DNA of 64,000 bases from CAZSDU01 sp964605775 (GTDB lineage: Bacteria > Bacteroidota > Bacteroidia > Bacteroidales > FEN-979). The notes below the pieces were generated by a model, which was not told the DNA's origin, made no database searches, and saw only the letters and a list, made by a program, of their open reading frames with translations. Shown piece by piece: positions 1 to 8,472 of this stretch. Each line of letters opens with the position of its first letter. Position 1 is the first letter of the stretch. The stretch is from assembly GCA_964605775.1 (NCBI GenBank), contig CAZSDU010000003.1, positions 109,159 to 173,158 of the forward strand. Direction: 5' to 3'. The position numbers and the translations under genes are program-made.

Positions 1-750
1 TGATCTCAGGATACGGTAACCGTAATTCCGGTCACCCTCAAACTGCAATACCGTATCCACCATATGCTCCAGTATCTTTGGCCCAGCCAGATTTCCGTCT
101 TTGGTAATATGTCCGATAAGAAAAACCGGAGTATGGGTGATCTTGGAATATTTCTGAAGTTCTGCAGCACATTCCCTGATCTGAGAGATACTTCCGGCTG
201 AGGATTCTATGATATCGGTCTGAAGGGTCTGAATGGAATCGATGATGATAATGTCGGGCTGAAGGGCTTCGAGTTGCTGGAAAATCGCCTGGGTATTGGT
301 CTCCGTAAGAATATAACAGGATTCATTATGAACGCCTACCCTTTCGGCCCTCATCCGGAGTTGCTGGTCACTTTCTTCTCCGCTGATGTATAGAATCTTT
401 TGTCCCTTACACTTTAATGCAATCTGAAGCATCAGTGTTGATTTTCCGATACCCGGCTCTCCTCCGATCAGAACAAGGGAACCCGGGACCAGTCCTCCTC
501 CCAGAACCCGGTTCAGCTCCTGATTATGGGTGTCAATACGGGATTCATTCTTGTAATTGATCTCCAGAATTTTTACAGGAAATACGGATCGCCGATCGCC
601 GGTTGCCGATCGCATTGCGCCTTTTTCTTCCCGCTGGATTACTTCTTCCACCAGGGTATTCCATTCCCCGCAGTTAGGGCATTTCCCCATCCATTTTAGA
701 GACTGTGCGCCACAATGCTGGCAAAAGAAAGCTGTTTTCACTTTTGCCAT
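1..750 (-). CDS. radA: DNA repair protein RadA (partial, C-terminal part off the left edge)
   Basis: RadA/Sms is a RecA-like ATPase that helps process recombination intermediates in the cytoplasm. The 250 residues present begin at an ATG at 748-750. They hold a C4 zinc finger (Cys10, Cys13, Cys24, Cys27) and a Walker A motif GGEPGIGKST at residues 96-105. A Walker B-like run (DIIIIDSIQ) and the family signature GHITKDGNLAGPKILEH follow. The frame stays open to base 1 and is cut at YGYRILRS, just before the expected KNRFG motif, so the LonP-like C-terminal domain lies outside the window. The linker at about residues 46-55 is encoded by a GATCGCC-type repeat that looks inserted. It is the last visible gene of the minus-strand operon that starts with the histidine kinase at 4811. 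Confidence 0.96.
   Translation of the reverse strand, partial: MAKVKTAFFCQHCGAQSLKWMGKCPNCGEWNTLVEEVIQREEKGAMRSATGDRRSVFPVKILEINYKNESRIDTHNQELNRVLGGGLVPGSLVLIGGEPGIGKSTLMLQIALKCKGQKILYISGEESDQQLRMRAERVGVHNESCYILTETNTQAIFQQLEALQPDIIIIDSIQTLQTDIIESSAGSISQIRECAAELQKYSKITHTPVFLIGHITKDGNLAGPKILEHMVDTVLQFEGDRNYGYRILRS
585..613. repeat. short GATCGCC direct repeat inside radA
   Basis: Successive copies GGATCGCC, GATCGCC, GGTTGCC and GATCGC fall in the codons of the linker between the RadA zinc finger and Walker A motif. The repeat is more GC-rich than its surroundings and the frame is kept. Confidence 0.5.
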
Positions 751-761
751 AGACTTAAGAT

Positions 762-1259
762 TTATTTAAATGATTTATAAAGTTTTTCAACGATCTGACT
801 GCTAGAATAACCCTTGACCAAATCAATGGTCACTATTTTTCCTCCTTTTGCGTTGACAATATCAAAACCGGATATCTCCTCTTCCTTGTAGTCTTTGCCT
901 TTCACAAGAATATCCGGTTGAATCATTTGGATCAGGTTATAGGGTGTTTCTTCTTCAAAAACGATAACGGCATCGACAAAAAAAAGTGCTGCCAGGGTCA
1001 TGGCCCTGGCATGCTGGATATTCAGGGGACGATATGGCCCTTTCAGCTTTCTGACGGATTCATCGGAATTCAGGCCGATGATCAGGATATGCCCCAGATC
1101 TTTTGCCTGGGCAAGGTAAGTGATATGACCCAGGTGTAAAATATCGAAGCAACCATTCGTGAATACGATCTTCCGGCCTTTAAACCGCCAGATCGCCAGT
1201 TGTTTTTCAAGTCGCTCCCAGCTAAATATTTTAGATTCAATAAAAGCATTATTTTTCAT
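762..1259 (-). CDS. rfaE2: D-glycero-beta-D-manno-heptose 1-phosphate adenylyltransferase-type protein (RfaE2/HldE C-terminal domain)
   Basis: A 165-residue cytidylyltransferase-fold enzyme. The family transfers AMP to heptose 1-phosphate to give ADP-heptose for lipopolysaccharide core synthesis. Visible motifs are FTNGCFDILHLGH (nucleotide-binding HxGH at residues 42-45), the GLNSDESVR segment, DILVKGKDY and the C-terminal YSSSQIVEKL, which matches the SSS-type end of the family. The ATG at 1259 was chosen because it starts at the conserved N-terminal length; a longer frame to 1301 adds only unsupported residues. It overlaps the stop of the upstream membrane protein gene by 11 bp, indicating translational coupling. 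There is no fused kinase domain, so a separate heptose kinase (RfaE1) should be encoded elsewhere. Glycerol-3-phosphate cytidylyltransferases are close relatives, but the motif set fits RfaE2 best. Confidence 0.88.
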   Translation of the reverse strand: MKNNAFIESKIFSWERLEKQLAIWRFKGRKIVFTNGCFDILHLGHITYLAQAKDLGHILIIGLNSDESVRKLKGPYRPLNIQHARAMTLAALFFVDAVIVFEEETPYNLIQMIQPDILVKGKDYKEEEISGFDIVNAKGGKIVTIDLVKGYSSSQIVEKLYKSFK

Positions 1260-2265
1260 CTGGATTTCTATTGAAAGATAAAAGTAATAAAGATAATCCA
1301 CCCACTATGGCGATCATGACGGTCTGTGCAGTCCAGGCAATCCATCCGATTGCAAGACCTGTGGGTTTTGCCACCGCATACAGCATCAGGGTTTCCTGAA
1401 TGATAGCGGGATAAAGTCCAATCCCGCCCGGCGTGATCATAATCCCGACGCTACCCAGTACGAGAGAAGATAAACCCGCGCCAAAACTTAAGTCGCTGGT
1501 CTCCGTAAAACAATAAAAGATAAAATATAACATGAAGAAATAAAGCGTCCAGATGGCCAAGGAATAGAAAATAAATAACCATGGTTTTTTGATCAGGACA
1601 AGCGATTGTAATCCCTCCCAGAAACCAAGAAAAAGTCTTTTAATTTTCTGAAAGAAAAGGAAAGACTTGAATTTTTTCCTGAAAAGATAAATCAGCATAA
1701 CCAAGCAAGCGATAAAAACACCAACAAGGGATAATAATAACAGGGAATAGTGAAGGTCTCCGAATTTCGCTGCCATCTGGGGATAAAGGTTCACCTTCAA
1801 ATATTCGCTGATGGTCCCGATCTGGGTAAAGAACATTAATACAAACAATAAAAAGAAAAGGATCATATCGATAGCCCTTTCGGTTATCACAGTTCCCAGG
1901 GCTTTATTAAAGGGGATCTTCTCATACTGGTTCATTAAACCACAACGGGTCACTTCTCCCAGGCGTGGAAAAGCAAGATTGGCAAAATATCCCACCATGA
2001 CGGCATAGAAAGTGTTCTTAAAGGACGGTTTGAATCCCATGGGAGTAAAAAACAGCATCCAGCGAAGAGAACGCAGCACATGGCTGAGGATCCCCAGAAG
2101 GATGGAAAGCAGTACCCACCAGTAGTTGGCTGTCTGAAAGGAATTGATAATCTGTGATTTTTCAAGTGAGGTGAGATTTCTAAGCGAGAGCCAAATAACA
2201 AGCAATCCCAATCCGAGAAAGAAAATGAACTTGAGGATAATAACAATTTTATTTCTTTTTTCCAC
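1249..2265 (-). CDS. YbhN/UPF0104-family integral membrane protein (lysylphosphatidylglycerol synthase TM region family)
   Basis: A polytopic membrane protein of about 338 residues with the sequence style of the LPG_synthase_TM (YbhN, UPF0104) family. Examples are the conserved segment GYFANLAFPRLGEVTRCG and a late MITPGGIGLYPAIIQE motif. Members are flippase-like or lipid-handling inner-membrane proteins; no substrate can be read here. The start is taken as the GTG at 2263-2265 (17 bp overlap with panD), because the first ATG (2352) would overlap panD by over 100 bp and add an N-terminus unlike the family. The position between panD and rfaE2/radA is common in Bacteroidota. The soluble lysyltransferase domain of true MprF is absent. 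Confidence 0.83.
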   Translation of the reverse strand: MEKRNKIVIILKFIFFLGLGLLVIWLSLRNLTSLEKSQIINSFQTANYWWVLLSILLGILSHVLRSLRWMLFFTPMGFKPSFKNTFYAVMVGYFANLAFPRLGEVTRCGLMNQYEKIPFNKALGTVITERAIDMILFFLLFVLMFFTQIGTISEYLKVNLYPQMAAKFGDLHYSLLLLSLVGVFIACLVMLIYLFRKKFKSFLFFQKIKRLFLGFWEGLQSLVLIKKPWLFIFYSLAIWTLYFFMLYFIFYCFTETSDLSFGAGLSSLVLGSVGIMITPGGIGLYPAIIQETLMLYAVAKPTGLAIGWIAWTAQTVMIAIVGGLSLLLLSFNRNPDEK

Positions 2266-2611
2266 GGGGGAGTTTATTTCCTTTATCGGGAAATGCGATG
2301 GCAGGTTTGAAATTTTTCGCGGTTTCGAAGTCCATGATGGCATAAGAAACAATGATCACCATATCGCCGGGTAAAAATTTACGGGCAGCAGCGCCGTTCA
2401 GGCAAATCACTCCACTACCCTTTTTTCCTCTGATCGCGTAGGTTTCAATACGTTCTCCATTGTTGATATTCAATACCTGAACCTGTTCGAATTCAATGAG
2501 GTTAGCGGCTTTCATCAGACTCTCATCAATGGTAACACTCCCTACATAATTAATATTGGCTTCTGTAACGGTAGCACGGTGTATCTTCGATTTTAAAACC
2601 TGAATCTGCAT
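2249..2611 (-). CDS. panD: aspartate 1-decarboxylase
   Basis: PanD makes beta-alanine from L-aspartate for pantothenate synthesis. It is a pyruvoyl enzyme that cleaves itself at a Gly-Ser bond. With the second of two tandem ATG codons (2611) as start, the YVGSVTID motif puts the cleavage site at Gly24-Ser25, exactly as in characterised enzymes; starting at 2614 adds one Met. Other family landmarks are KSKIHRATVT at the N-terminus, NNGERIETY and LNGAAARKFLPGD. The gene lies 15 bp downstream of panC and overlaps the next gene, as part of one operon. The KLPRGKKK tail is rich in Lys and Arg. Confidence 0.96.
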   Translation of the reverse strand: MQIQVLKSKIHRATVTEANINYVGSVTIDESLMKAANLIEFEQVQVLNINNGERIETYAIRGKKGSGVICLNGAAARKFLPGDMVIIVSYAIMDFETAKNFKPAIAFPDKGNKLPRGKKK

Positions 2612-2626
2612 CATGCTGCAAAATTA

Positions 2627-3475
2627 CTAAAAAAGTTCAATATTATCGATGAGGCGTACGTCACCCAGGAAAACAGCTGTCAATGCCACAACCTGGTCTT
2701 TATGTGACCATGTGTCCACCGGCATCAGGGTGTTCTTTTCGGCAATTTCGAAATATTCCACTTTAAATTCAGGATTTTCCTGGATTTTTTTAATCGCCCA
2801 TTCTTTTAATTTCCATACTGGCATTTTGCCTTTCTTCTCCCTGACTATAGTAAGCACCTTGTAAATTTTTGGAGCAAGGTTGCGCTCGGCTATGGTTAGT
2901 CTTATATTTCGGGAACTCATGGCCAGACCGTCGGCTTCTCTGACTGTTTCGCAGGGGATGATGTCAATGGGTAACATCAGCGTATTGACAAGCTGTCTGA
3001 TAATGGTAAGCTGCTGGTAGTCTTTTTTTCCAAAATATGCCCTTGTGGGTTCTATGATCCCGAATAATTTCCTTACCACAATGGCTACTCCTTTAAAATG
3101 ACCTGGCCTGAATTTTCCTTCTATGACCTTGTCGAGCATGCCAAAATCGACATCCATGGAAATCATCTCGTTTTCAGGGTACATTTCTGTTACAGAGGGG
3201 GCAAATAAAAGATCACAACCTTCTTTGGCTAGCATTTCACCATCTTTGTCGATCGAACGTGGATATTTTTCCAGGTCATTCGGGTTATTGAACTGGATGG
3301 GATTAACAAAAATACTGCAAACGGTGACATTGTTTTCCTTAACCGATTTCCTCACCAGTTCCAGATGGCCTTCATGCAAGGCGCCCATGGTGGGAACAAA
3401 GCCAATGGACAAGCCTTGCTCCCTCAATTTCCCGACTTCGGTTTTAGTTTTTCTGATCGTCTTTAACAGTTTCAT
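2627..3475 (-). CDS. panC: pantothenate synthetase (pantoate-beta-alanine ligase)
   Basis: PanC condenses pantoate with beta-alanine using ATP. The 282-residue protein has the nucleotidyltransferase motif FVPTMGALHEGHLELV (His34 and His37), the FVNPIQFNNPNDLEKYPR substrate loop, FGKKDYQQL (residues 149-155) and the SSRNIRL segment equivalent to KMSKS. Length is normal for the family. The ATG at 3475 lies 14 bp after the response-regulator stop codon, and panD follows after a short gap. Pantothenate synthesis is completed by panB, which lies apart at 24516-25340. Confidence 0.97.
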   Translation of the reverse strand: MKLLKTIRKTKTEVGKLREQGLSIGFVPTMGALHEGHLELVRKSVKENNVTVCSIFVNPIQFNNPNDLEKYPRSIDKDGEMLAKEGCDLLFAPSVTEMYPENEMISMDVDFGMLDKVIEGKFRPGHFKGVAIVVRKLFGIIEPTRAYFGKKDYQQLTIIRQLVNTLMLPIDIIPCETVREADGLAMSSRNIRLTIAERNLAPKIYKVLTIVREKKGKMPVWKLKEWAIKKIQENPEFKVEYFEIAEKNTLMPVDTWSHKDQVVALTAVFLGDVRLIDNIELF

Positions 3476-3489
3476 TATTTCAGAAGAGA

Positions 3490-4146
3490 TTACATCTTTA
3501 TAATTTTATACTGGATGGCAATTTTGACCATCTCAACAGAGGATTTACACCCGAGTTTTTTCATGATGTGGTTTTTATGTGTTTCAACCGTCCGGATACT
3601 GATGCCCAGGCTTTCCTGAATTTCTTTATTGACAAATCCTTCAGCGATAAGCTTTAAAATTTCAAGTTCACGCTTTGATAAAGAGGATAATTTTGTGTCC
3701 CCATGACCGGGATCCTTTGCATTACGGATATAACTGCTGACCAGGATTTTCGAGATCAAATCTCCAAAAAACTCTTCTCCTTTATAAACAGCATAGATGG
3801 CTCTGACCAGCTCATCACGGGTAGTGTTCTTAGGGAGATAGCCTTTTGCCCCTGCATTCAGGGCATTGATCACAAAATCTTCATGGGTGTACATGGACAG
3901 GATAAGAACCCGGATATGCGGAAACTCCGCAGAAATCCTTCTGGTGATCTCGATACCGGAAATATCCGGAAGTGAAATGTCTAAAACCAAAACATCCGGT
4001 TGAACAGTTTCCAATTTTTCAAACAGGCTTTTTCCTGAATTTGCCTCTCCAATGATCATGATATCTGGAATTCCGGAAAGCAATGCCTTGATGCCATCCC
4101 GAACCAGATCATGGTCTTCGGTCAGAAATATGCGGATCTTCTCCAT
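3490..4146 (-). CDS. NarL/FixJ-type (LuxR-family) response regulator
   Basis: A 218-residue two-domain transcription regulator. The receiver domain (residues 1-120) has the acidic pocket at Glu10-Asp11, the phosphoacceptor Asp56 in VLVLDISLP and Lys106 in YLPK. The LuxR-type helix-turn-helix (about 155-200) reads LSKRELEILKLIAEGFVNKEI followed by ISIRTVETHKNHI. It is translated directly after its kinase: stop and start share one base (TAATG at 4144-4148). The same transcript appears to continue into panC. Target genes cannot be deduced from the sequence. Confidence 0.94.
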   Translation of the reverse strand: MEKIRIFLTEDHDLVRDGIKALLSGIPDIMIIGEANSGKSLFEKLETVQPDVLVLDISLPDISGIEITRRISAEFPHIRVLILSMYTHEDFVINALNAGAKGYLPKNTTRDELVRAIYAVYKGEEFFGDLISKILVSSYIRNAKDPGHGDTKLSSLSKRELEILKLIAEGFVNKEIQESLGISIRTVETHKNHIMKKLGCKSSVEMVKIAIQYKIIKM

Positions 4147-4811
4147 TATTGATTCAGTGGTATTTTGATTTGTATTAAGGTTCCCTTCCCGGGGGCGGAT
4201 TTGATATCTATGCTGCCATTCAACAGATTTACCCTTTCAGCGATATTATGCAATCCGTGACCTCCATGTTTACCGGGCACTTTTGGACGGAATCCGATCC
4301 CATCGTCCTGAATACTCAGGTATATATCTTCACCGGCACTGGTCAGTCTCAGATAACCTTGTCTGGCACCGGAATGTTTGACGATATTATGGATGGCTTC
4401 CTGAAAGATCCGGTAAAGATGAGTCTGGATTTTTTTATTCCAAAGATCAGTCCTGACGCGATGTTCAAATTTGATTTTTATCCCGGAAGCCCTGCTCGAA
4501 TCCTCACAGAGGTTAAACAGGGCAATGACCAACCCGAATTCATCCAATACGGGAGGCATCAGGTCAGTGGTTATCCGCCTGATTTCATCAATGATATGAT
4601 CAAACTGAATTTTGATGCCTTCGAGATTCTCCTTGATATCTTTTTCTTCCATATAGGTCAGGCTGTCCAGTTTCATTTTAATGGCAATCAGCGATTGTCC
4701 GATGCCATCATGCAGTTCCCTGGAAAGTCTTTGTCGCTCGAGTTCCTGTCCGTCGATCACGGAAACGATGTTCGGACTAGCGGTTTTTTTACTACTTTTG
4801 ATCGTTGCCAT
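4146..4811 (-). CDS. soluble HisKA_3-type sensor histidine kinase
   Basis: A 221-residue kinase with the dimerisation/phosphoacceptor motif ERQRLSRELHDGIGQSL (His34) of the NarX/DegS class. A short HATPase_c domain follows, with N-box HNIVKHS (Asn142), G1 box DDGIGF (169-174) and G2 box GGHGLHNIAERV. There is no transmembrane segment and no recognisable sensor domain; only about 20 residues precede the H-box. The signal must therefore be cytoplasmic or supplied by a partner. It is the first gene of the minus-strand operon and is divergent from the aminopeptidase gene, with 47 bp between them. Confidence 0.93.
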   Translation of the reverse strand: MATIKSSKKTASPNIVSVIDGQELERQRLSRELHDGIGQSLIAIKMKLDSLTYMEEKDIKENLEGIKIQFDHIIDEIRRITTDLMPPVLDEFGLVIALFNLCEDSSRASGIKIKFEHRVRTDLWNKKIQTHLYRIFQEAIHNIVKHSGARQGYLRLTSAGEDIYLSIQDDGIGFRPKVPGKHGGHGLHNIAERVNLLNGSIDIKSAPGKGTLIQIKIPLNQ

Positions 4812-4836
4812 AAGTCCGGTAACAGTTAAGTGGAGA

Positions 4837-4844
4837 CAAACATA
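4837..4844 (-). promoter_or_regulatory. Bacteroidota -7 box (TATGTTTG) before the kinase operon
   Basis: Reading the minus strand, TATGTTTG matches the TAnnTTTG consensus and lies 26 bp before the kinase ATG. No convincing -33 TTTG was found, so this is a partial promoter match. Confidence 0.35.
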
Positions 4845-4858
4845 CTAAATTTCGGGTT

Positions 4859-7195
4859 ATGGAATTTCTAAAACTGCGTATTCCCTGCATTTTCCTTTTT
4901 TCTCTTGTATGCTTTTTTTCTTTCAGCCAGACGAAAACCGTCACCTATTATGCCGACCCCGCTTCCGTTCCCCCTGAATTATCCGTGGAACTGAAGCACC
5001 TGAACGCCCAGGTCAGGTTTAATCCGGGAGAAAACGAGGTCATTGCCACAGCTGAATTTACGCTCCTTCCCAATCGTTTTTTTACCGACTCCATTGTACT
5101 TTATGCACCTGACTTCACCATAAAAACAGTAGAAATTAATCATCGGAAAGTCAGTTATAAGTTATCCGGAAAGAACCTGGTCATTTATCCGCAAGAAATC
5201 CCTCATCCTGTTACCTGTCATCCTGAGCTTAAAAAGGGCGTACCCGCTCAACTATTCATTGATTATACAGCAAAACCTTTGGCAGGAGCGATTTATTTTA
5301 TCGGATGGAAGCCGGAGGAAGAAGGAAAAAGACAGGAAATCTGGGCACATCGTCCCCATGGCTGGTTGCCCTATGCCGACGCGAGGATCACCACTGACTT
5401 TTATATCACTTTTGATCAAAATTTCAAGATTTTTTCCAATGGAGAGAGGATGGAAGTAAAGCATAATGAGGATGGTACACTCACCTGGCATTATGCCATG
5501 AAGAAAGATCACCCCTATTTTTCAACGGCCCTTGTCATCGGAGATTATCAATATGAAGAATCCATAACCTCTCGTGGAATTCCGCTTGAATTCTGGTATT
5601 ATACTGGTTTATCCGACCGGGTTTCCACTACCTATAAATATACGGAACAAATGTTCAGCTTCCTTGAAGAAGAAACAGGGGTTCCTTATCCTTATCCAGT
5701 TTACCGCGAAGCACCGGTGATCGATTACCTATACGGAGCCATGGAAACAACGACCAGTACTATTTTCGGCGATTATATGCAGATCACTCCACGGTCCTGG
5801 TGGCAACGCAATTATGTGAATGTGAATGCCCATGAACTTGCGCACCAGTGGTTCGGAAATTATGTCGCACACTTTGTGAACCGTGACGTCTGGCTCACAG
5901 AAAGTTTCGGGACTTATTATGCCAAACTTTTCGAAAGGAGTGTTTATGGTAATGATTATTACCAGAATATTAGAAATGAAGAAATGCTTCAGGTTCTGGA
6001 AGCTTCAAAAAAGAACGATTTCCCTGTTGGCGGATGTCAGGGCGGAAACCAGAGGATCTATCAAAAAGGATCCCTTGTGCTCGATATGTTAAAATATGTC
6101 ATGGAAGAAAAAGAATTTAAGCATGCCATACAACGCTATCTGAACAAGTTTGGTTTCAATTACGCCGAAACCAATGATTTCATCCGTTGTGTTTATGAAG
6201 CAGGCGGGAAATCATTTCATTGGTTTTTTGATGAATGGGTTTTAAGGGGTGGCGAACCCCATTATCAGGTTGAATATTCAGTTGTCGCGGATAGCCTGAA
6301 CAACCAAACGATTCAAATTCATGTTCAACAATTGCAGGAAGTAACGAATTTAAAAGGTCTTTTCAAAATGCCTGTGAAATTGGAAATTTATTATACAGAT
6401 GGAAGCCTTGACAGTACCCTTGCCTGGGTTGAAAAAAAGGAAGAGAACATCATAATCCCCAACAAGGCAGGAAAAAAAATCGCCTTTCTTTTATTTGATC
6501 CTGGTCGAAAAATCCTGAAAAAACTTTCTTTTAACCGCAGTTATAATGAACTTTCAGCCCAGCTTCTTGGTGCGAAAGAAATGATTGACCGTTATGATGC
6601 TTTGCTTGAATTACGTTCTTTCTCCCTGAAGGAAAAGAGAGCGCTTTTAATGAAGGCTTATACCGGAGAATATTTCCATCTGATCAAATCAGAGATCCTG
6701 AGTCAGTTAAAAGATTCTGATCAGCATGATAGGGTGGAGATTTTCCGTTCTGCCCTGAAAGATCCCGATGCTAATGTCAGAAAAACTGCTTTGCTCCTTT
6801 GGAATCCTCTTCCTCTTTCGTTGAAGAAGGAAGCAGAAAACTGTCTGAAGGATTCTTCCTTCCTGAATGTAGAAATTGCGTTGGACAATCTTGCCCGGTC
6901 TTTTCCACAGAGCATACCGGATTACCTGAAACAAACCGCGAATGAGGAGGGATGGAGGGGAAAAAATATCCGAATGAAGTGGCTGGAAATTACCATCCTG
7001 AACGGACAAAAGGAGTGTCTGAACGAACTGATCAGTTATTCGGGGCCGAAATATGAATTTGAAACCCGAATGAATGCGTTTAATCTGTTAAAGAAAATTA
7101 ATTATTTTGACCAACAGACTATGAATAACGCCCGTTCTGCCAGCCAGCATTGGAATAATAAACTAAGCGCAGTGGCGAAGGAATATTTAAAATAA
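4859..7195 (+). CDS. secreted M1-family (gluzincin) aminopeptidase
   Basis: A 778-residue zinc metallopeptidase with an N-terminal signal peptide (hydrophobic core about residues 8-22). An aminopeptidase N-like beta domain is followed by the exopeptidase motif GAMET (residues 293-297, a GAMEN variant). Next come HELAHQW (zinc ligands His325 and His329, catalytic Glu326) and the third ligand Glu348 in WLTESFGTYYAKLFE. The C-terminal third (from about residue 560) is helical and HEAT-like, as in other M1 enzymes. It probably trims peptides in the periplasm or outside the cell. It is a single gene divergent from the kinase operon and followed 16 bp later by an MFS gene. The ATG at 4859 gives a good signal peptide. 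Confidence 0.93.
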   Translation: MEFLKLRIPCIFLFSLVCFFSFSQTKTVTYYADPASVPPELSVELKHLNAQVRFNPGENEVIATAEFTLLPNRFFTDSIVLYAPDFTIKTVEINHRKVSYKLSGKNLVIYPQEIPHPVTCHPELKKGVPAQLFIDYTAKPLAGAIYFIGWKPEEEGKRQEIWAHRPHGWLPYADARITTDFYITFDQNFKIFSNGERMEVKHNEDGTLTWHYAMKKDHPYFSTALVIGDYQYEESITSRGIPLEFWYYTGLSDRVSTTYKYTEQMFSFLEEETGVPYPYPVYREAPVIDYLYGAMETTTSTIFGDYMQITPRSWWQRNYVNVNAHELAHQWFGNYVAHFVNRDVWLTESFGTYYAKLFERSVYGNDYYQNIRNEEMLQVLEASKKNDFPVGGCQGGNQRIYQKGSLVLDMLKYVMEEKEFKHAIQRYLNKFGFNYAETNDFIRCVYEAGGKSFHWFFDEWVLRGGEPHYQVEYSVVADSLNNQTIQIHVQQLQEVTNLKGLFKMPVKLEIYYTDGSLDSTLAWVEKKEENIIIPNKAGKKIAFLLFDPGRKILKKLSFNRSYNELSAQLLGAKEMIDRYDALLELRSFSLKEKRALLMKAYTGEYFHLIKSEILSQLKDSDQHDRVEIFRSALKDPDANVRKTALLLWNPLPLSLKKEAENCLKDSSFLNVEIALDNLARSFPQSIPDYLKQTANEEGWRGKNIRMKWLEITILNGQKECLNELISYSGPKYEFETRMNAFNLLKKINYFDQQTMNNARSASQHWNNKLSAVAKEYLK

Positions 7196-7211
7196 TTTAC
7201 GATTTACGATT

Positions 7212-8417
7212 TTGGTTAATAAACAAAAAATCCTTACCCGAACCATTTTACTGGTCTCCTTTGTCAGCCTGTTTACCGACATCGCCAGCGAGATGTTATA
7301 TCCTGTCATGCCGGTTTACCTCCGGTCCATCGGATTTTCGGTTATGCTGATCGGAATACTTGAAGGAGTTGCTGAAGCTACGGCCGGGTTATCTAAAGGT
7401 TATTTTGGTCAGCTTTCTGATAAAAAGCAGCAAAGGGTACCTTTTATCAGGGCAGGATACATCATGAGCGCCTTTTCAAAACCGCTGATGGCCTTTTTTA
7501 CTTTTCCTGTATGGGTTTTCTTTATCCGTACCCTTGACCGTTTCGGGAAAGGTGTACGCACTTCGGCAAGGGATGCTATGCTAAGCGATGAAACCACACC
7601 TGAACACAAGGGAAAGGTTTTTGGGTTTCACCGCTCCATGGATACACTGGGTGCAGCCATCGGACCCGTATTTGCCCTTATTTTCCTGTTTTTTTACCCG
7701 GAACAGTATATCTGGCTTTTTTTTATTGCATTTTTACCCGGTTTGGTGGCCATTGCATTGACTTTTTTACTGGAAGATAAAGCGCCTCACTCACCCCCTC
7801 ACGAACTCACTCACTCAGCTGCTCCCACAGGCTTCTTCTCCTACCTCCGTTATTGGAAAAAAGCAGGCCGGGCCTATCGTCTTCTGATCATTGGCTTATT
7901 GGCATTCACGCTTTTTAACAGTTCTGATGCGTTTTTATTGCTGGCGCTGAAAGAACAGAAATTTTCGGACAGCCAGATGATCGGTTTTTATATTTTTTTC
8001 AATCTGGTCTATGCCTTGTTTTCCTATCCGGCTGGCGTCCTGGCTGATAAAATCGGGTTAAAAAGAATGCTCATCATGGGATTTGTGATATTTTCAGCCG
8101 TATATTTTTTTATGGGGTATGTAACCGGCATTGTCGCGTTTGGGATTCTTTTTTTATGCTATGGAATATATGCCGCATCTACCGAAGGGATAAGCAAAGC
8201 CCTTCTTTCCAATTTGGCAGATCAAAAACATGTGGCTACAGCCATTGGGTTTTATAATAGTCTATCGAGTATTTTTACCCTCTTGGCCAGTAGTATTGCA
8301 GGTTTCATCTGGTTTACCTTTGGAGCGAAAATTATGTTCATGATTTCCGGAATGGGAGTGTTTATCGTTGTTTGTTACCTGTTGGTGGTATTTCGTTCCA
8401 AAGACCTGCAACATTGA
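7212..8417 (+). CDS. major facilitator superfamily permease
   Basis: A 401-residue transporter with about 12 hydrophobic segments. The start SLFTDIASEMLYPVMPVYLR and the motif RFGKGVRTSARDAM between TM4 and TM5 mark a widespread group of MFS permeases of unknown substrate. No in-frame ATG precedes the conserved N-terminus, so the TTG at 7212 is taken as start; no Shine-Dalgarno is visible. The central cytoplasmic loop (HSPPHELTHSAAPTG) is encoded by a CTCAC-rich repetitive stretch at 7785-7818. A strong terminator follows directly. The protein is an inner-membrane carrier; substrate unknown. Confidence 0.87.
   Translation: MVNKQKILTRTILLVSFVSLFTDIASEMLYPVMPVYLRSIGFSVMLIGILEGVAEATAGLSKGYFGQLSDKKQQRVPFIRAGYIMSAFSKPLMAFFTFPVWVFFIRTLDRFGKGVRTSARDAMLSDETTPEHKGKVFGFHRSMDTLGAAIGPVFALIFLFFYPEQYIWLFFIAFLPGLVAIALTFLLEDKAPHSPPHELTHSAAPTGFFSYLRYWKKAGRAYRLLIIGLLAFTLFNSSDAFLLLALKEQKFSDSQMIGFYIFFNLVYALFSYPAGVLADKIGLKRMLIMGFVIFSAVYFFMGYVTGIVAFGILFLCYGIYAASTEGISKALLSNLADQKHVATAIGFYNSLSSIFTLLASSIAGFIWFTFGAKIMFMISGMGVFIVVCYLLVVFRSKDLQH
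7785..7818. repeat. CTCAC-rich low-complexity tract in the MFS central loop
   Basis: CTCAC occurs repeatedly with short spacers (CCTCACTCACC, CCCTCACGAA, CTCACTCACTCAG) in codons of the loop between the two six-helix halves. It resembles the 8-bp CTCACCAC array in the sulfotransferase gene at 56981. Confidence 0.5.
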
Positions 8418-8418
8418 A

Positions 8419-8451
8419 AAAAATCCCCGGCATCGCTGCGCGGGGATTTTT
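8419..8451. terminator. bidirectional intrinsic terminator between convergent genes
   Basis: An 11-bp stem pairs AAAAATCCCCG (8419-8429) with CGGGGATTTTT (8441-8451) around an 11-base loop. The A and T tracts give a U-run on both strands. It lies between the MFS stop codon (8417) and the convergent LruC gene (8473), so it can serve both. Confidence 0.9.
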
Positions 8452-8472
8452 CATCTCAGAAAACAAAAACCA

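Noticed and set aside
4248..4829. A 193-codon plus-strand frame opposite the histidine kinase
   Set aside because: The opposite strand has all kinase motifs; this frame is a mirror of those codons and has no domain.
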